Positions 32,706 to 44,574 of a DNA stretch of 64,000 nt are shown piece after piece. The stretch spans positions 22,519,372 through 22,583,371 of the forward strand of contig NC_092797.1 in assembly GCF_918797505.1 (NCBI RefSeq). Direction: 5' to 3'. Under the pieces are notes generated by a model. That model made no database searches, had not been told where the DNA came from, and saw only the letters and a program-made list of their open reading frames with translations. The DNA is from Bemisia tabaci. Lineage: Eukaryota; Arthropoda; Insecta; Hemiptera; Aleyrodidae. The translations under genes and the position numbers were made by a program. The stretch's first letter is position 1; every line of letters begins with the position of its first letter.

Positions 32706-32873
32706 CATAGGCGGATCCAGCAATTTGGCAACACTGTTTTTCTCCATTTAAGCCAATGGAAATGTATCGATTCTTAGAGGGGCCAGGTGCCCCGACAAGA
32801 ATCGATTATTTAACATAGGTTTAAATGGAGGGAATCCGTTGTTGCCAAATTGAAATTGCTGGATCCGCCCCTG
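32706..32873. mobile_element. hAT-like MITE with GGCGGATCCAGCAATTTGGC ends
   Basis: A 168 bp element starting CATAGGCGGATCCAGCAATT and ending ...GGATCCGCCCCTG, with a perfect 8 bp target duplication GTTATGGC (32698-32705 and 32874-32881). Its interior (ATCGATTCTT, AGAATCGATTATTTAACAT) resembles the CAGTGGCGTGGCGTG family although the ends differ, suggesting related elements with exchanged termini. Confidence 0.88.
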
Positions 32874-32881
32874 GTTATGGC

Positions 32882-33902
32882 GTATCGAGCGTTTCTTTTG
32901 CTCATCCGGATAAGTATTCGATTCTCACTTCACGTAAGATCCAGGAATTTTTCTCCAAGTTACATTTTCTCATCTCCAAAGTGGTTCATGTCGTCATCGC
33001 ACTGGAGTGCCATACTTGAAACTTAGAAGAAACCAACAAGTGCTCGCCCATTACGCGGTTGCCTCCCGAACTTACTACTTCTTCCCACCGTAGTAGATGT
33101 CGTCTCTTCCCCGGACGGGAACAAACTTTCTGGAGCGAGGACCGAGCTCTAAAATTCCACCTCCACAGCTGACGCTCACCCTACCCGCTCCTGGCAGCGG
33201 CGGGAAGAGCAGAGAGGTGAGCGATCGATTATGAAGCTCGCTTTATGAAGACATAAAATGCCGAGGCACGAGGTGCCGAGGGTCGGAGCTGAATTTATGT
33301 TTATCTTTCCCGAAGACGAGTTTCCTTTTTTTCCTCGCCTCTTTCATAAATTTTTAAGCTTCGAAGTTACATTAATTCAAATTTCATTCAAAGCGGGACG
33401 AAAGTGAAAGGGACCAGTTTAAAGGCTGCGAATATACGGAACCGACACAAAAGGCGAGGACACTTCAAAGTTCCTTGCTCTTTTTTATCAGAACAGTTTC
33501 TTTACGCGCCCTCATCAAATTTACCGACGGTTCAAGCGCTTTCTTTTGTCTCGCCTCCTTTCATTCCTGTTCTATTTTTATTTTTTGTCTTGTTTTCTTT
33601 TGTGTTTCGTCTTGTTCCGCAACACGCGTGACACCTACCGCCTGCGACTTGAAGCCCGAGTCTCTCTCGCTCTTCCTGCGCATATCTGAGCTCATTCTTT
33701 TCTCATTTTAATCAATGTTACAGAGTCCTCTTGTATTGTTTACCCGTCCGTTCAACAAACGAAGAAAATTGTGCAAAAAACTGAGGAGTGACTATTTTCA
33801 TTATTCCTCAGTACCTCCCTTCATTATTAAGAGTATTTTTCGGGAGTACAAGAGTTGGAAGTTTTTAAAGTAAAAATTGTCGACGCTTAATTCCTAAAAG
33901 AA
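32882..33902. other. Non-coding sequence
   Basis: No supported gene. The T-rich stretch at 33470-33620 yields overlapping hydrophobic frames that look compositional. Confidence 0.35.
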
Positions 33903-34168
33903 CGTTGTTTCCCCGACGAAGGAATGCGACTAAATTCTACGATTGCAACATTGAATCTAAAAAGTTCAATTTTTTACAAGAATGTGCAATTTGTTCTCAA
34001 AAAGATGTTCTGATTTTTATACGAGATCAAAAGAAAAATCGGCGGAATTTTTAGTTGGAAATGCCCAAGATTCTCCCGGTAAAAATGCAATTTTTGAGGA
34101 GGAATGTTACAATATTTTAATTAAAAACTTAAATTCATGTAGTTAAGGTCTTCCGTGAGGGAAGCGGC
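33903..34168. mobile_element. AGTTACGTTTC-type inverted-repeat element, diverged copy
   Basis: Left CGTTGTTTCCCCGACGAAGG + AATGCGAC mirrors right GTAGTTAAGGTCTTCCGTGA + GGGAAGCGGCGG. The inner sequence (TTGCAACATTGAATCT, ATGCCCAAGATTCTCCCGGT) matches the family in inverse orientation. More degraded than the others. Confidence 0.5.
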
Positions 34169-35045
34169 GGTAAATAGACCATCCCTCGTTTTTTACTCCG
34201 GGTTGAGGACAGCGTTACGCCATTTTGTTTTTACGGGTTAAAGAACTGAGAACTACGTCACAAAAGCGATACGGGGGGAGGGGGAGGTTTGCCAAAAAAT
34301 AGCTTTACGTGTTTTATGACCCCTTTTTAACACATGTAAAAGTCAGGGACTCTGGAGATTTTGAAACTGCGAGCGAAGAAAGTAATTCAGACAGGTTTTG
34401 CGAGACCGTTCGGTGCGTACGAATCCAAGACTGCTAGATTTTGACGACCGGCGAATGGCACGTGCCGTGATCGTCACGGTTCTCGAAAGGAGTTCGTTGG
34501 GGGCTTATTGTCAAAGACGTCGGAGGCACGGGGCACACCGCCGCTCCGCACCGGCGTGACGAAACAGTTACGTAATCACTGAAGAATATTGTATCAACGC
34601 TTTGCCAACTAGGCCTCCTGCCTGTCCCAGCAGTGCTGCGTACCCCCCGCACAAAGTCTTTACTGCCCGAGTTCTAGGTGTCTGTCAATAGAGTTAAGAT
34701 CTACGTTTATGGAAGTGCGTGTGAAGGTACTCGCACCTAGCAACCGTGGTTTGCACATTTCATTACGATTATTCATTTGCTGGAGTTGTAACGTGAAGGG
34801 AGGATGCCATTGGTTAGTCTCGAACTACATTTCGTGGAAAACTCATTAAACATTGGAGTTAGGGTGGAGGCCGAAGGGGGGTTGCAGCGTTACGCATTTC
34901 TTAGGGGGATGGGATTATCGAATGTACTTTGGGGGTGTCATAAAAGGAGGAAAGAGAAACGCAGTATTAAAAGGAAGAAAAAGCGCATTTAGTTAGACTC
35001 GAACTGAGAACTTGAGATGGAAAGGAGAAGCCCTATCGGCGCACC
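34169..35045. other. Non-coding sequence
   Basis: No supported gene. Short frames without domains. Confidence 0.35.
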
Positions 35046-35290
35046 GGTCAGCATGAAAAACATATTAGCGCCTACAAGACACTATGAATACTTCACGCTT
35101 TGCGTCAAACGAAGTGCGGTCATCAGCGGTTGGCGTGAAACTCATAGTGCCTACAAGACTGCATGAATACTTCACGCATTGCGTCAAAAACAGTGCGGTC
35201 ACTTGGTCAGCAGCGGTCAGCGTGAAACGCATAGCGCCTACAAGACTGTAGGGATACTTCACGCATTGCGCCAAACACGGTGCGGTTCCA
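35046..35290. repeat. ~75-85 bp tandem repeat, three units
   Basis: GCGCCTACAAGAC (or GTGCC...), a TACTTCACGC box, and GCGTCAAA...GTGCGGT recur three times, at roughly 35046-35125, 35126-35212 and 35213-35290, with 10-20% divergence. The minus-strand 94-codon frame (35065-35349) is only the repeat in translation. Confidence 0.75.
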
Positions 35291-36202
35291 GTTGGCTCGG
35301 TGGCGGAAATTGAGATCATTACACCACATTCATGTTTATTCTTATTCATAATTTATTCGTTCTTTTCTTATAAATGAAAAGTATCGTCCACACAGAGATA
35401 GGTCTACGGAACTTAATTTTCGAGTAAAGTTCCGTGAACTTTTGCTAGTGTTGACAGGGCTTTCACAAAAAATGTGCCAAACGCGTCTTATGTACCCCTC
35501 CTCCTCCGGCACGTTCACCTGATGGTTTCTACGGATATTTCAAAACGAATGAGATGGGGCGGCAAAATACAGGCGGCCCATGGGCGACAAGAAGGTAAAT
35601 CCGGCCCGGGGTATAATACTGAATTAAACTCGGGGTTCCAAAAATTGTCCTTTTTATGATGCTAGGCTAAGGACCTTGTTGACCCTTCCTCAATCAATAT
35701 GTAAACCATATGGGGCTTCGTACAGAAAGAAACGCAGTTCAAGGAGCGACCATGAACACGACTTGATGGATTAGTAGTTTTGTACATATTCCTTCATTTT
35801 AAACTCCGATTAAGAATATATCGTATCTTGTCGTTCCTTTTCAGTCTTGTGCTTGCCATTCCTCCTTGCAAGCATTAAGTTCATCCTGCGCACACCCACT
35901 TGGTGGATTAAAAGTTTTACGACGGTTCGCGTTTTGAGCGTTACGAGGGCGGTTAAATTCCGCTTTTGGACCGTGATCCCATCAATCCCAGCCCGCTCAA
36001 CGCCTTCGATCCCCTGCAATTTTCTTTCGATCCAACGTATTCGTTCGACGCAACGTATTGGCAATTTCTCATCCTTGGAATGCGTGCATCATTGAGTGAA
36101 CTCGCGGATATCTACCTGAGGCTGATGTACTTGTAACGCAGCATAACGTAGGCTTATTCTACTCTCCCTAGCGATGCGTTACGTTATTTATGGACGCTCC
36201 CT
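35291..36202. other. Non-coding sequence
   Basis: No supported gene. Opposed frames at 35810-36095 use the same DNA and lack domains. Confidence 0.35.
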
Positions 36203-36429
36203 CACTGGAAAAAAAACACATTGGATCTAGAGTCCAGACTCTTAAAAACATCGACAAGAAAAAGTACTCTTGATTCAATCAGAATCTAGCTTAAATCAAG
36301 AACCAAGCCTCTTAATTTAAGCGGATTTCGTTTTGATTCAAGCAAAAATCCGATTGAATCAAGAGTGTTTTTTCTTGTCAATGTTTTCAAGAGTCTCGTC
36401 TCTGGATCCAATGTGGTTTTTTTCCAGTG
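36203..36429 (+). mobile_element. CACTGG snap-back hairpin MITE, copy 5
   Basis: Same hairpin and loop orientation as copies 1 and 2. Flanks CT/CT (36201-36202 and 36430-36431) fit a 2 bp target duplication. Particularly close to copy 2 in sequence. Confidence 0.88.
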
Positions 36430-36457
36430 CTCGGTAAAGAAAATGAGATTGACGAAC

Positions 36458-36726
36458 CACGGTGTCTACTAAAATTTCACTTCGGATTTTTCTGACATAT
36501 TCCTGGAATTTCAAATGAAACGATTATCTGCGGCGATAAATCGACAGCGACACTCGTTTGACTTTGAAAACCAACACCTCTTGTGAGTTAATGAGTCAAA
36601 ATGTTTTACTTTTGCGTGTGATTAAAAAATGCTTGACGCACTAGGAATTTCCTGATCTATGACCGGTTTTCCTGTGACATAAACTTTTCAGATATTTTCC
36701 GATTTTTACTAATGGTAGACACCCTG
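36458..36726. mobile_element. GGTGTCTAC-ended element, third interior type
   Basis: Starts CACGGTGTCTACTAAAATTT and ends GGTAGACACCCTG. The interior (TTCCTGGAATTTC..., AATTTCCTGATCTATGACCG) differs from both the AATCCTGAT and AGTACTTTT types. No convincing target duplication. Confidence 0.6.
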
Positions 36727-37280
36727 CAACTCACTTTTCCCAAATTAGATCGCAAATTTGACTAACCGTGGGTTTCTTCTTACTAATAGACGAATTTCAC
36801 GGTTAAGTTCAAAATTTTCATCTGACGTGGGATGAGTTCGTTTTTAAACTGAAAGGTCTATATATCCAAAACCTCCTCACAAACACGAAAGTGAACCTTA
36901 TGTGCTTCTGCACACTGTATTTGTGTAAAAAAAAATATTACATAAAAAACTCTGTATGTATGTTTCCAACGCAAAATGTGAGGTTATAACCATCGAACAT
37001 GCTCAAGCACCAGCACTCTACACGGGCTAATGAGATCTAGAAGTTCCCAACTTGCCTGCTTCCCCGTCCCACCAGACTGATAATTCACCGGTTTCAACAG
37101 TTCGTGCTAATATCCGGTGCACTTGTGGAACGAATTGCGCGACGAAGATGCAGACATCGCTTTAAACTTGTTAAGCCCAAGAGGAGCATGCTCGTAGCGC
37201 TCGAACGCTAACTACAATATTATCTTGCAGGTGTTATTTGTAGCCTGGTTCCGCTGTTTAACTTCCACGAGATACCAGGG
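36727..37280. other. Non-coding sequence
   Basis: Nothing recognised. Confidence 0.35.
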
Positions 37281-37446
37281 CAGTGGTGAGGCGTGAATGA
37301 TCGAGTCTCGATATTTCCCACTTGAAGCAATGGTAAAGAATCGATTGTTGCGGTGTTCGTTGCAAACACCCTGTTTATCGATACTTTTCCATAGGTTTAA
37401 ATGGGAGACTAATCGATATATCGTAAAGCACGCCACGCCACACCGG
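37281..37446. mobile_element. hAT-like MITE, CAGTGGCGTGGCGTG family, copy 5
   Basis: Left CAGTGGTGAGGCGTGAATGA, right ...TATCGTAAAGCACGCCACGC, with the GTTCGTTGCAAACACCCTGT centre. The right terminus is degraded, so the target duplication is unclear. The 139-codon minus-strand frame over this region crosses the MITE and is not a gene. Confidence 0.75.
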
Positions 37447-37695
37447 CACCAAGCACCGCACCGAACCGAGTCGTTAATCTTGCGCCACGACCAACATGTT
37501 CGATCCGACCATCTTGGGAAATGAGACTTACAACACGCTTGAGTCCTTAAAAAATCATCGTGAGTTTCCTGAAAAAGGTCTATGCAGTACGCCGAGATCA
37601 GTGACATTTTAGACACAAATTGTACAGCCAAATTCCCGTAAGAAATTAAAATATCTGGGTCGATATGGCAAGCTTAGAATCGAGGTATGTTCTTC

Positions 37696-37769
37696 GGTCC
37701 TGGTAACGACAAGTTGAGGAGAGAGGTTGTTTTTTGGTCCTGGTAACGACAAGTTGAGGAGAGAGGTTG
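37696..37769. repeat. Direct 40 bp tandem duplication
   Basis: GGTCCTGGTAACGACAAGTT + GAGGAGAGAGGTTG at 37696-37729 is repeated without mismatch at 37736-37769, indicating a recent local duplication. Confidence 0.85.
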
Positions 37770-37787
37770 CCCCCAAAAAACTTTTCC

Positions 37788-38577
37788 AGGATGTCTAGTT
37801 TTTCTTCATTTTGGGAAATCCTGATGAAATCCTGATTTTTGACTGCTAAATCTTGATTCCATAATTTTTCCCAATCCTGATCAAATCCTGAATTTTGGCG
37901 GAGAAAAAGAGGCGAACGTAACTTCACAAAAATAGCTCGATAAAAAAATCCGATCAGACGGCCGACTTTTCTCAAATCCTGATGTTACGACCGATTTTTC
38001 CTCAAATCCTGATGAAATCGAGATTAAATCCTGATTGACCTCAATTCCTGATGAAATCCTGATTTATCCTGATTTTTGACTGCTAAATCTTGAATTTATA
38101 ATTTGTCCCAATCCTGATCAAATCCAGAATTTTGGCGGAGAGAAAGAGGCGAACGTAACTTCACAAAAATAGCTCGATAAAAAAATCCGATCAGCCGGCC
38201 GACTTTTCTCAAATCCTGATGTTACGACCGATTTTTCCTCAAATCCTGATGAAATCGGGATTAAATCCCGATTGACCTCAAATCCTGATGAAATCGGGAT
38301 TAAATCCTGATTGACCTTAATTCCTGATAGAATCGGGATTAAATCCTGATGAACCTCAATTCCTGATAGAATCAGTAAAATCTGGAAAATCCTGATGCTA
38401 TACACCCTGTTTTCTGAAAGCTAGGGAGAGGGCACCATTGAGGAGCACAGGGCTCAATTCCTGATGAAATCGGGATTAAATCCTGATTGACCTCAATTCC
38501 TGATTAAATCGGGATTAAATCCTGATTGACCTTAAATCCTGATGGAATCGGGAAAATCCTGATGCTGTACACCCTAT
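37788..38577. mobile_element. GGTGTCTAG-ended element with expanded AATCCTGAT array
   Basis: Starts CAGGATGTCTAGTTTTTCTT. Its first end-like terminus is CTATACACCCTG (38398-38409), after which ~170 bp including flank (TTTCTGAAAGCTAGGGAGAG, GGAGCACAGGGC) is duplicated with a second terminus near 38577. Units CAAATCCTGATGAAATCGGG + ATTAAATCCTGATTGACCT repeat many times, and a ~240 bp block (GCGGAGAAAAAGAGGCGAAC...) occurs twice. Minus-strand frames are repeat translations. Confidence 0.7.
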
Positions 38578-39191
38578 TTTCTGACAGCTGGGGAGAGGGC
38601 TCCAGCAAGGAGCACAGGGCACACCCATGCCCCTCACCTCCCTCGTTCCGCCCACGGCAAGTCCTTGAACGGGCCGGGTTCAACGCCTCGCGCCCAGGAG
38701 CACAGGAGCCGGGGACCGGTGCCCAGGATCAAGCGACAATCGACATCCTGTTTTATAAGTTACGAGCTCCTCCCGATCTTTGACAACGTCTCCCTCCGAC
38801 TGCGCTTTCCAGAGCGGGCGCGCGGGTCAGGGATGAGGACGACGTGGACGTGGACGTGAACGCGGCGCGGGCCGGAAAACGTAGCCCGGGGCCGGTGACT
38901 CACGGCTGCCCACCTGACTGCCAAGTGCAGAGTGTAAACAGACTCGGAGCCGGGCGCTGAAACAAGCCGCGCTGATTGGGCCTCGCTCGGCCATTAGTAT
39001 TCCTCCCGCGGGATGGAGCCGCTCGGGCTCGCTTCACACCTTGGCACCGCACCGCTAAGCGCGACCTGCGAAAATATTCTCCGGGAGAACTTGAAACTTG
39101 CTTCTTTTAAATATCCTCACACGTGCCCCAACTCTCGAGCCGCCAGCAACAGCTGGATATTTGCCTCGTGCCGCTCACGGTGCAATAAATG
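38578..39191. other. GC-rich unique stretch
   Basis: CpG-rich sequence (about 38620-39030) including GACGTGGACGTGGACGTG and GCCGGAAAACG. It may be a promoter or exon, but frames on the plus strand (up to 85 codons) have no domain. Confidence 0.4.
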
Positions 39192-39423
39192 CACTGGGAA
39201 AAAAAAAACACATTGGATCTGGAGTCCAGACTCTTGAAAACATTGACAAGAAAAAATACTAAGATTCAATCAGATTTTTGCTTCAATCAAAAGGAAATCC
39301 GCTTAAATTAAGAGGCTTGGTTCTTGATTTAAGCTAGATTCTTATTGAATCAAGAGTACTTTTTCTTGTCGATGTTTTCAAGAGTCTGGACTCAAGATCC
39401 AATGTGTTTTTTTTTTTCCAGTG
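39192..39423 (-). mobile_element. CACTGG snap-back hairpin MITE, copy 6
   Basis: Same hairpin, with the loop inverted relative to copy 1 (AATTAAGAGGCTTGGTTCTT on the plus strand). Ends CACTGGGAAAAAAAA and TTTTTTTTTCCAGTG. Flanking dinucleotides do not match. Confidence 0.85.
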
Positions 39424-39706
39424 GAAAAATGAAAATTCAGTGAAATTTTCGTACGGCTGTGAAACCTACAAAAGGAGAAAAAGTTAAAATCTAGTATGTA
39501 TGTAGTGTTATGCAAAGTTGGGCTTGACACCCTCGCTCCACTCCTCGTTCACAAGAATTAAAGGACCCACCCATCCACTCTCTAGGGCATTACCTAATTT
39601 ATGGATAGACCTAACTATTGGTGCATCAAAGATGAACTGTAGGCTACTTCGAAAATTGAAGGAGATATGGTGAAGTGCATGTCACTCCCAACTCTCTTCA
39701 TGATAC

Positions 39707-39829
39707 TGTCGCTCATCTGACGTCAGGGCGTATCACTATTTCCACATGAGCCCCAAGCAGCGGGGAGTTACATGGATAACAGAGCTCGCGTTGAAAATAG
39801 GGAAACGCTCTTACGTCAGAGGAGCGACG
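39707..39829. mobile_element. CGTCGCT/AAGGGCG MITE, copy 2
   Basis: Left CTGTCGCTCATCTGACGTCA + GGGCGTATCAC mirrors right GCTCTTACGTCAGAGGAGCG. The interior CACATGAGCCCCAAGCAGCG is shared with the 46.7 kb copy. Flanks ATAC/ATAT agree at 3 of 4. Confidence 0.65.
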
Positions 39830-40415
39830 ATATGTCTGCATCCTGTAAATATCAGTCAGTGAACGTCACTTTCAATGTGCAATATTTTCTCTCCCCGTGG
39901 CTCGAACCAAATCAAAGTTACATTCAAATCCTTATTCGTCTTAATCACATCCTGGCGTAACTTACTAGGAGCCTCGCGGATGAGGAAATTCCGTTTTCCC
40001 GGTCGTTACAACTCCATCAGTTTCGGGGATTTTCGCGGAGTCTGCGATCCGCGACACCGCGAGGAACGGGCGACTTGAAGCGCTCATATAAATTCAATTT
40101 TCTCCGAGATGTCTTCGCGGAACAAGTTACACGATTCTGCAGACAGGGGAGAAGCGAGGGGTGCACGAATAGATGGGCACCCACCCCGTCAAGGTCTGCT
40201 TGGTAGTAGAACGCAGGTCTCGGTTCCATCGGGATGATGATTAATATCAAGGGTGGCAAGTGTCACCTCAGGGGAAGTTCGACTCTTTTGGATTGATCGG
40301 ATTCCGGACTCGGTTAAAACGTATACGCAAGAATTTCTATCCCTCGGCTGAGAGTTGGAGAGACTAAAATTAATCCCTGCCATCGTGTCCCTTCAAATAA
40401 CGATGACTTGACCAC
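39830..40415. other. Non-coding sequence
   Basis: No gene or repeat recognised. Overlapping short frames only. Confidence 0.35.
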
Positions 40416-40419
40416 TGAA

Positions 40420-40673
40420 CTGCCGTGCTAAGGAAGAACGCCGTATGAGCCTTCAGACGTTGCCAAGTTTCCTCCGATAAAAACCGAATTTCCTAAGGAA
40501 AATTGTGAAAATTATTTTCCAAAATTTTCAGACTATTTTGTGCGCAATTTGATCTAAAATATCTGAAAATTTCAGGGGGAAATATACATACCTTTACTCA
40601 AAAATACACGTTTTATTAATGGAAGTTTGGCAACTCTCGAATGTTCATACGGCGTTCTTCCTTGGCACGGTAG
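40420..40673. mobile_element. AAGGAAGAACGCCGTAT MITE, copy 1
   Basis: A 254 bp palindromic element: CTGCCGTGCTAAGGAAGAAC + GCCGTATGAGCC at the left, GTTCATACGGCGTTCTTCCT + TGGCACGGTAG at the right. TGAA on both flanks (40416-40419 and 40674-40677) suggests a 4 bp target duplication. The interior carries inverted TTGCCAAGTTT/AGTTTGGCAAC. Confidence 0.8.
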
Positions 40674-40708
40674 TGAACAAATCCAACTTTTTTGAGAAGT
40701 GTGCTTAG

Positions 40709-40862
40709 GAGTGGTATGGCGTGCTTGGCGATAAATCAATTGGTCTGCCTATGGAAAAGGATCGATATACAGGGTGCTCGCAACAAACACCTAAATAATC
40801 GACTCTACCATAGCTTCAAAAGGCAAAATATCGATAGTCGATCATTCACACCTCGCCACTGG
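40709..40862. mobile_element. hAT-like MITE, CAGTGGCGTGGCGTG family, copy 6
   Basis: Left GAGTGGTATGGCGTGCTTGG, right ...CATTCACACCTCGCCACTG. A perfect 8 bp target duplication GTGCTTAG is present (40701-40708 and 40863-40870). Confidence 0.9.
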
Positions 40863-40870
40863 TGCTTAGG

Positions 40871-41668
40871 GGTGTAAAAATGATAGCTGTGAGAAAAACT
40901 GGATTTTCTAGTTTACAAGAAACAAGATTCAAACTTTTGATACATTTGATCAATTTCTCTCGTCAAGCCTCGTCAAATGTTATCAACACATTATGTCCGT
41001 AAAAATTAAAAATCCAAGATTTAATTCAAAGAATTAAAGTTCAAAATTACTTACGAGGCTTGATACTGATAAAAGAGCACAATGAAACAATTTAAGATGA
41101 ATAGACGGATTTTTACCTGTAACAAAAGAGAAGAATAATTGGTTAATACGTTGATTTATTGACGAAAAAAAAGGCACAGGACGATAAAAAAGGGGGAAAA
41201 ATATAATTCTTTTGAGGATGGATTCCCCAAACCATACATTATTATCTTCGCGAAGAAAATTCTAGCGAAGGAGGAAGCAACGAAGTTGACTTTTCAAGAC
41301 ACTCAATTTTGAATCTATTTTGTTGTGTTCTGCAACGATGAGTCATGACAAGTCAGGTTCATAAAAGATGACTAATAAACCTGGCATGACCTTGTCCTGG
41401 TGATAACTCGCCAGCACTTGCTTCGACTTGACTACATCCCAAAGTAAAGTTCTTGCACCGAGAAGAAGGTGAGATTTACATTATAAGCTCTCAAGCATCC
41501 TAACTTTCCATTTCTGGTAACGCTTAGTTCTAGCGTTCTACCGGGCCGATTCTTAAGATCTTGCGGTTATCGATAGGTAATTTGTCTATAAATAAGCTCG
41601 CTCCACTCAGATTTTGGAAATATGGCCCAGGTATTTATACATAACGTGGTAAAGTTGGGGACTCTCCC
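40871..41668. other. AT-rich non-coding sequence
   Basis: No gene or repeat recognised. Confidence 0.4.
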
Positions 41669-41672
41669 ATTT

Positions 41673-41925
41673 GGACCTCGTTAAACAGAAAGGAACCAAG
41701 CCACATTAGCTATTGCTGAATTTAATCAGGCAATTTCATTTTTTTCATAAAAACTGTTGTGCGGATTTTAGTGCAAATTTCAGTGAATTTTCTCCATAGT
41801 ACGAGGCAAATTCCTCATAATTTTCAAAGGAATCCGCACAAATGTTCTCTCGTAAAAAATTAAATTGCCCCCTTAAATTTGGCAATAACTGATGTGGCTT
41901 GGTTCCTTTCTGTTAAACGCGGTCC
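41673..41925. mobile_element. GGACCGCGTT/AGAAAGGAACC MITE, copy 2
   Basis: GGACCTCGTTAAACAGAAAG + GAACCAAGCCACAT at the left mirrors ATGTGGCTTGGTTCCTTTCT + GTTAAACGCGGTCC at the right. ATTT lies on both flanks (41669-41672 and 41926-41929). Same length as the 14.3 kb copy. Confidence 0.85.
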
Positions 41926-41929
41926 ATTT

Positions 41930-44196
41930 AAACTATGTAAGTTTTCAATTTTGGTTACAATTCATCTGAGCGTTCTACTAGGCCGATTTCCATAATGATA
42001 GTCCTTGAATGAGCCCTAAATCTATTTCGTAGGCAGGTTACTCTCATTACGGAGATCATTTAATTTGTGTACTTTTTATTGGCCGGGCGATTCTATTCCA
42101 TGACGTCAAAAAAAGAACTTGTTGCAAATGTTGCAAGTTACGCTATACGGCTCGATAGGAAGAAAATACGAATTTCCGGCACATTTTGGCATCGATTTTC
42201 CGAGAGGGACGAGAGCTCGTCACTCTCACGATTATTTCGACAATCACGAACCAGACAAATTATGAGGAGGCGAAAGTTCTGGGATTCCTCCGCGAGAGAC
42301 TCGAGTGAACCGGGTGAATTTCACGCGATGTTCCATGCGGAGCTACAATAACAATAACAACTTTAAATGAACTCGTTCACCTGTCTTCGGGTAACAAAGA
42401 AGCAGGGCTCATGATGAGAATCCGACTGACTTTTGCGAGTTTCTGTATGTGACTGGGAATCCGGAAAAAAGTTACGTTTTCCATTGAAAAAGGAAAAAGC
42501 TGGGATAGATCAAGCAACAAGAATGAGTCGTGTACTCGATCTTTCGAGGAAAAAAGACCGCAAAGGCTCAGAACATCATAAATACATTGCACGATTCATT
42601 CTCTAAAATGGCCACCGCTCTCCAAAAAAATACACTAAAATATAAGCGGGAAATTAAAAATTGGAGCAGGTTGAGAGTGTTTACGGCAACTTGTGTGGTA
42701 TTGTAAGGAACATTGTTAGGGATGGAATTTTGGAAGTTCTCATGCAAAGCTCTTAGATTCTGTCCACCTTATATTTGTGCTAAAGTGTAAAAGTAAGATC
42801 ACGAATCCTTAAAATTTCTCACGGATATTTATATTTTAGTTAAATGGCAAGACGCGATGCATCACAACTTAAAAAATAATATACATAGAATTTTTTGGTT
42901 TTCTAATTCAGAAAAGAGATTTCTAATTCACAGTCTTAGTATTATGGATATTATTTTCTTTTCAGTCTGTGCTGAGTTGCAAAAACCATGAAATAAGACA
43001 GCCTCAACAGCTTCTTATTGGCACCTAACAAGAGTGCAGAGGTAAATGTTTATTTTGGTCATAATTTTGGGTATCCTGGCGTTTTCACAACTTCGGACCA
43101 AAACTTCATCGAGCTGGGATTCAAAATTTTTAGTGGTTTTCCTGGCGGCCTATTTTTGATACAATTCTTGGGAAAAAAGAAAATACATACATATCAAGCC
43201 GCTACCTCAGCGCACTAGAGCGCTCTGCGACTCCAAATCGCCATCGGAATCGATCCTCCCACAAACCATCGGGCAGATTACACCGCCTGATTTCCCCCTC
43301 CACTCCCTCCCAAAAAGAAAATTATGATCAAATTAGTATGCAGTTAGTTCAACTCTGAGAAACTTAAATAACACTATCTACCATTCTCTCTGTTTTAAAG
43401 TATACGAAAAAATCCGACGCTAGATTCGAGGAGAACTTTCGTCGAACATCAAAAATCCATTCTTCCAAAGTGCCTCGAGGGCACCCTGTACACAGAACAT
43501 TGTTCGATCTCGGTCTCGTCTGCGATTTTCTCTGTTCACTCTGGTTCTTGCTTTGCAGCGCCAATCGGGGCGCATTTATCAAGCGAAAACAGATCGTTCT
43601 TCTTTTTTATTTCCTCGGTGGAAGTGTTGTTTCCGTTCCTAGGAGCGCTGATGCCGGCTCAGAGGAAAACAACTTTGAATAACTACCCTCTCTTCGTGCT
43701 AGAAAAATATCAGCACGAACGAAGGGCAACCAAATTCACGGAACCAAATCTTCCTGGGACTGAAATATGTACTGCAGTGTTGCTCTTTTCATCGAGGGAA
43801 CGAGCAGCGTATACTTTTAGTGTGATTGAAAGAGCCGCTTGCAATCGGTCTCCTTCGCCAATTCATAGACCCATAACTCCATGTTATCGCGTAATGCTGA
43901 CTTATCGTTCAAAAAGTTTCAAGAGGTCTCCCTCAGTTTGAAAAATCCTTGTACCTAAAAATATTCTGCACACAAGCCCGCATGGTTCTTGCATGTATCC
44001 TTTTATGCCAAAGGCCTTCTGATTTCAGTACACGAGTCTGAATTTCGAGAACACAGCGTTTGCGAAGAGAGTAAAGTTTACACGGGCCGAATCTATCCGG
44101 AAAAATGCGCACACTGTATTCGATTCGTTCGTTGTGACAAAACTTTTCAGTTGTATTAAAGAACGTTAGTTCGTGATGGCTCAGAAGTTTTGTCAC
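41930..44196. other. Non-coding sequence
   Basis: No MITE recognised in 2.3 kb. Frames of 94 codons (42067-42351) and 107 codons (43618-43941) show no domain. They could be exon fragments, but nothing supports that. Confidence 0.35.
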
Positions 44197-44200
44197 AGTT

Positions 44201-44342
44201 GGACTATGTACATTTTGCAGTTCGCAACTAAAATTTCCTGACTCGGTTGAAAAACAGCGTATACACCATTACTTTAACTTGCATAAGTGTTTTTAAGGAT
44301 GAGCCGGAAATTGTAGTTCTAAATTATTGCGAAATGAAGTCC
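44201..44342. mobile_element. GGAC...GTCC short MITE, copy 3
   Basis: GGACTATGTACATTTTGCAG + TTCGCAACTA at the left mirrors TAGTTCTAAATTATTGCGAA + ATGAAGTCC at the right. AGTT is duplicated on both flanks (44197-44200 and 44343-44346), a 4 bp target duplication. Confidence 0.75.
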
Positions 44343-44349
44343 AGTTTAT

Positions 44350-44574
44350 TATCTCCCTGACAAAACAACGTAACTGCATTTCAGCGCTGCAAAACTTCCA
44401 CTCTCAAATCGTTAATATACTTTTACTGGGAATTTCAAATGCTAACGGACAATTTCAAGGAGATCAACAAATCTATCAGCAAATACTTATTGCGCAGTTA
44501 TATTCTTTTAAAAAAAATTGAATCATTTGAGTCAATTCTGCACCCTACAAATATTTTTGTCGGGAGAACGACGG
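44350..44574. mobile_element. AGTTACGTTTC-type inverted-repeat element, copy 4
   Basis: Left ACAAAACAACGTAACTGCAT + TTCAGCGCTGCAAAACTTCC; right GAGTCAATTCTGCACCCTAC followed by TTTTTGTCGGGAGAACGACG. Ends are approximate and the right TIR is diverged. Confidence 0.5.

Noticed and set aside
34985..35050. tRNA-like B box (GTTCGAGTCT on the minus strand)
   Set aside because: No matching A box or cloverleaf could be drawn, so neither a tRNA nor a SINE is supported.
35046..35290. CRISPR-like array
   Set aside because: Three long diverged units without constant short repeats and unique spacers, in a eukaryotic context.
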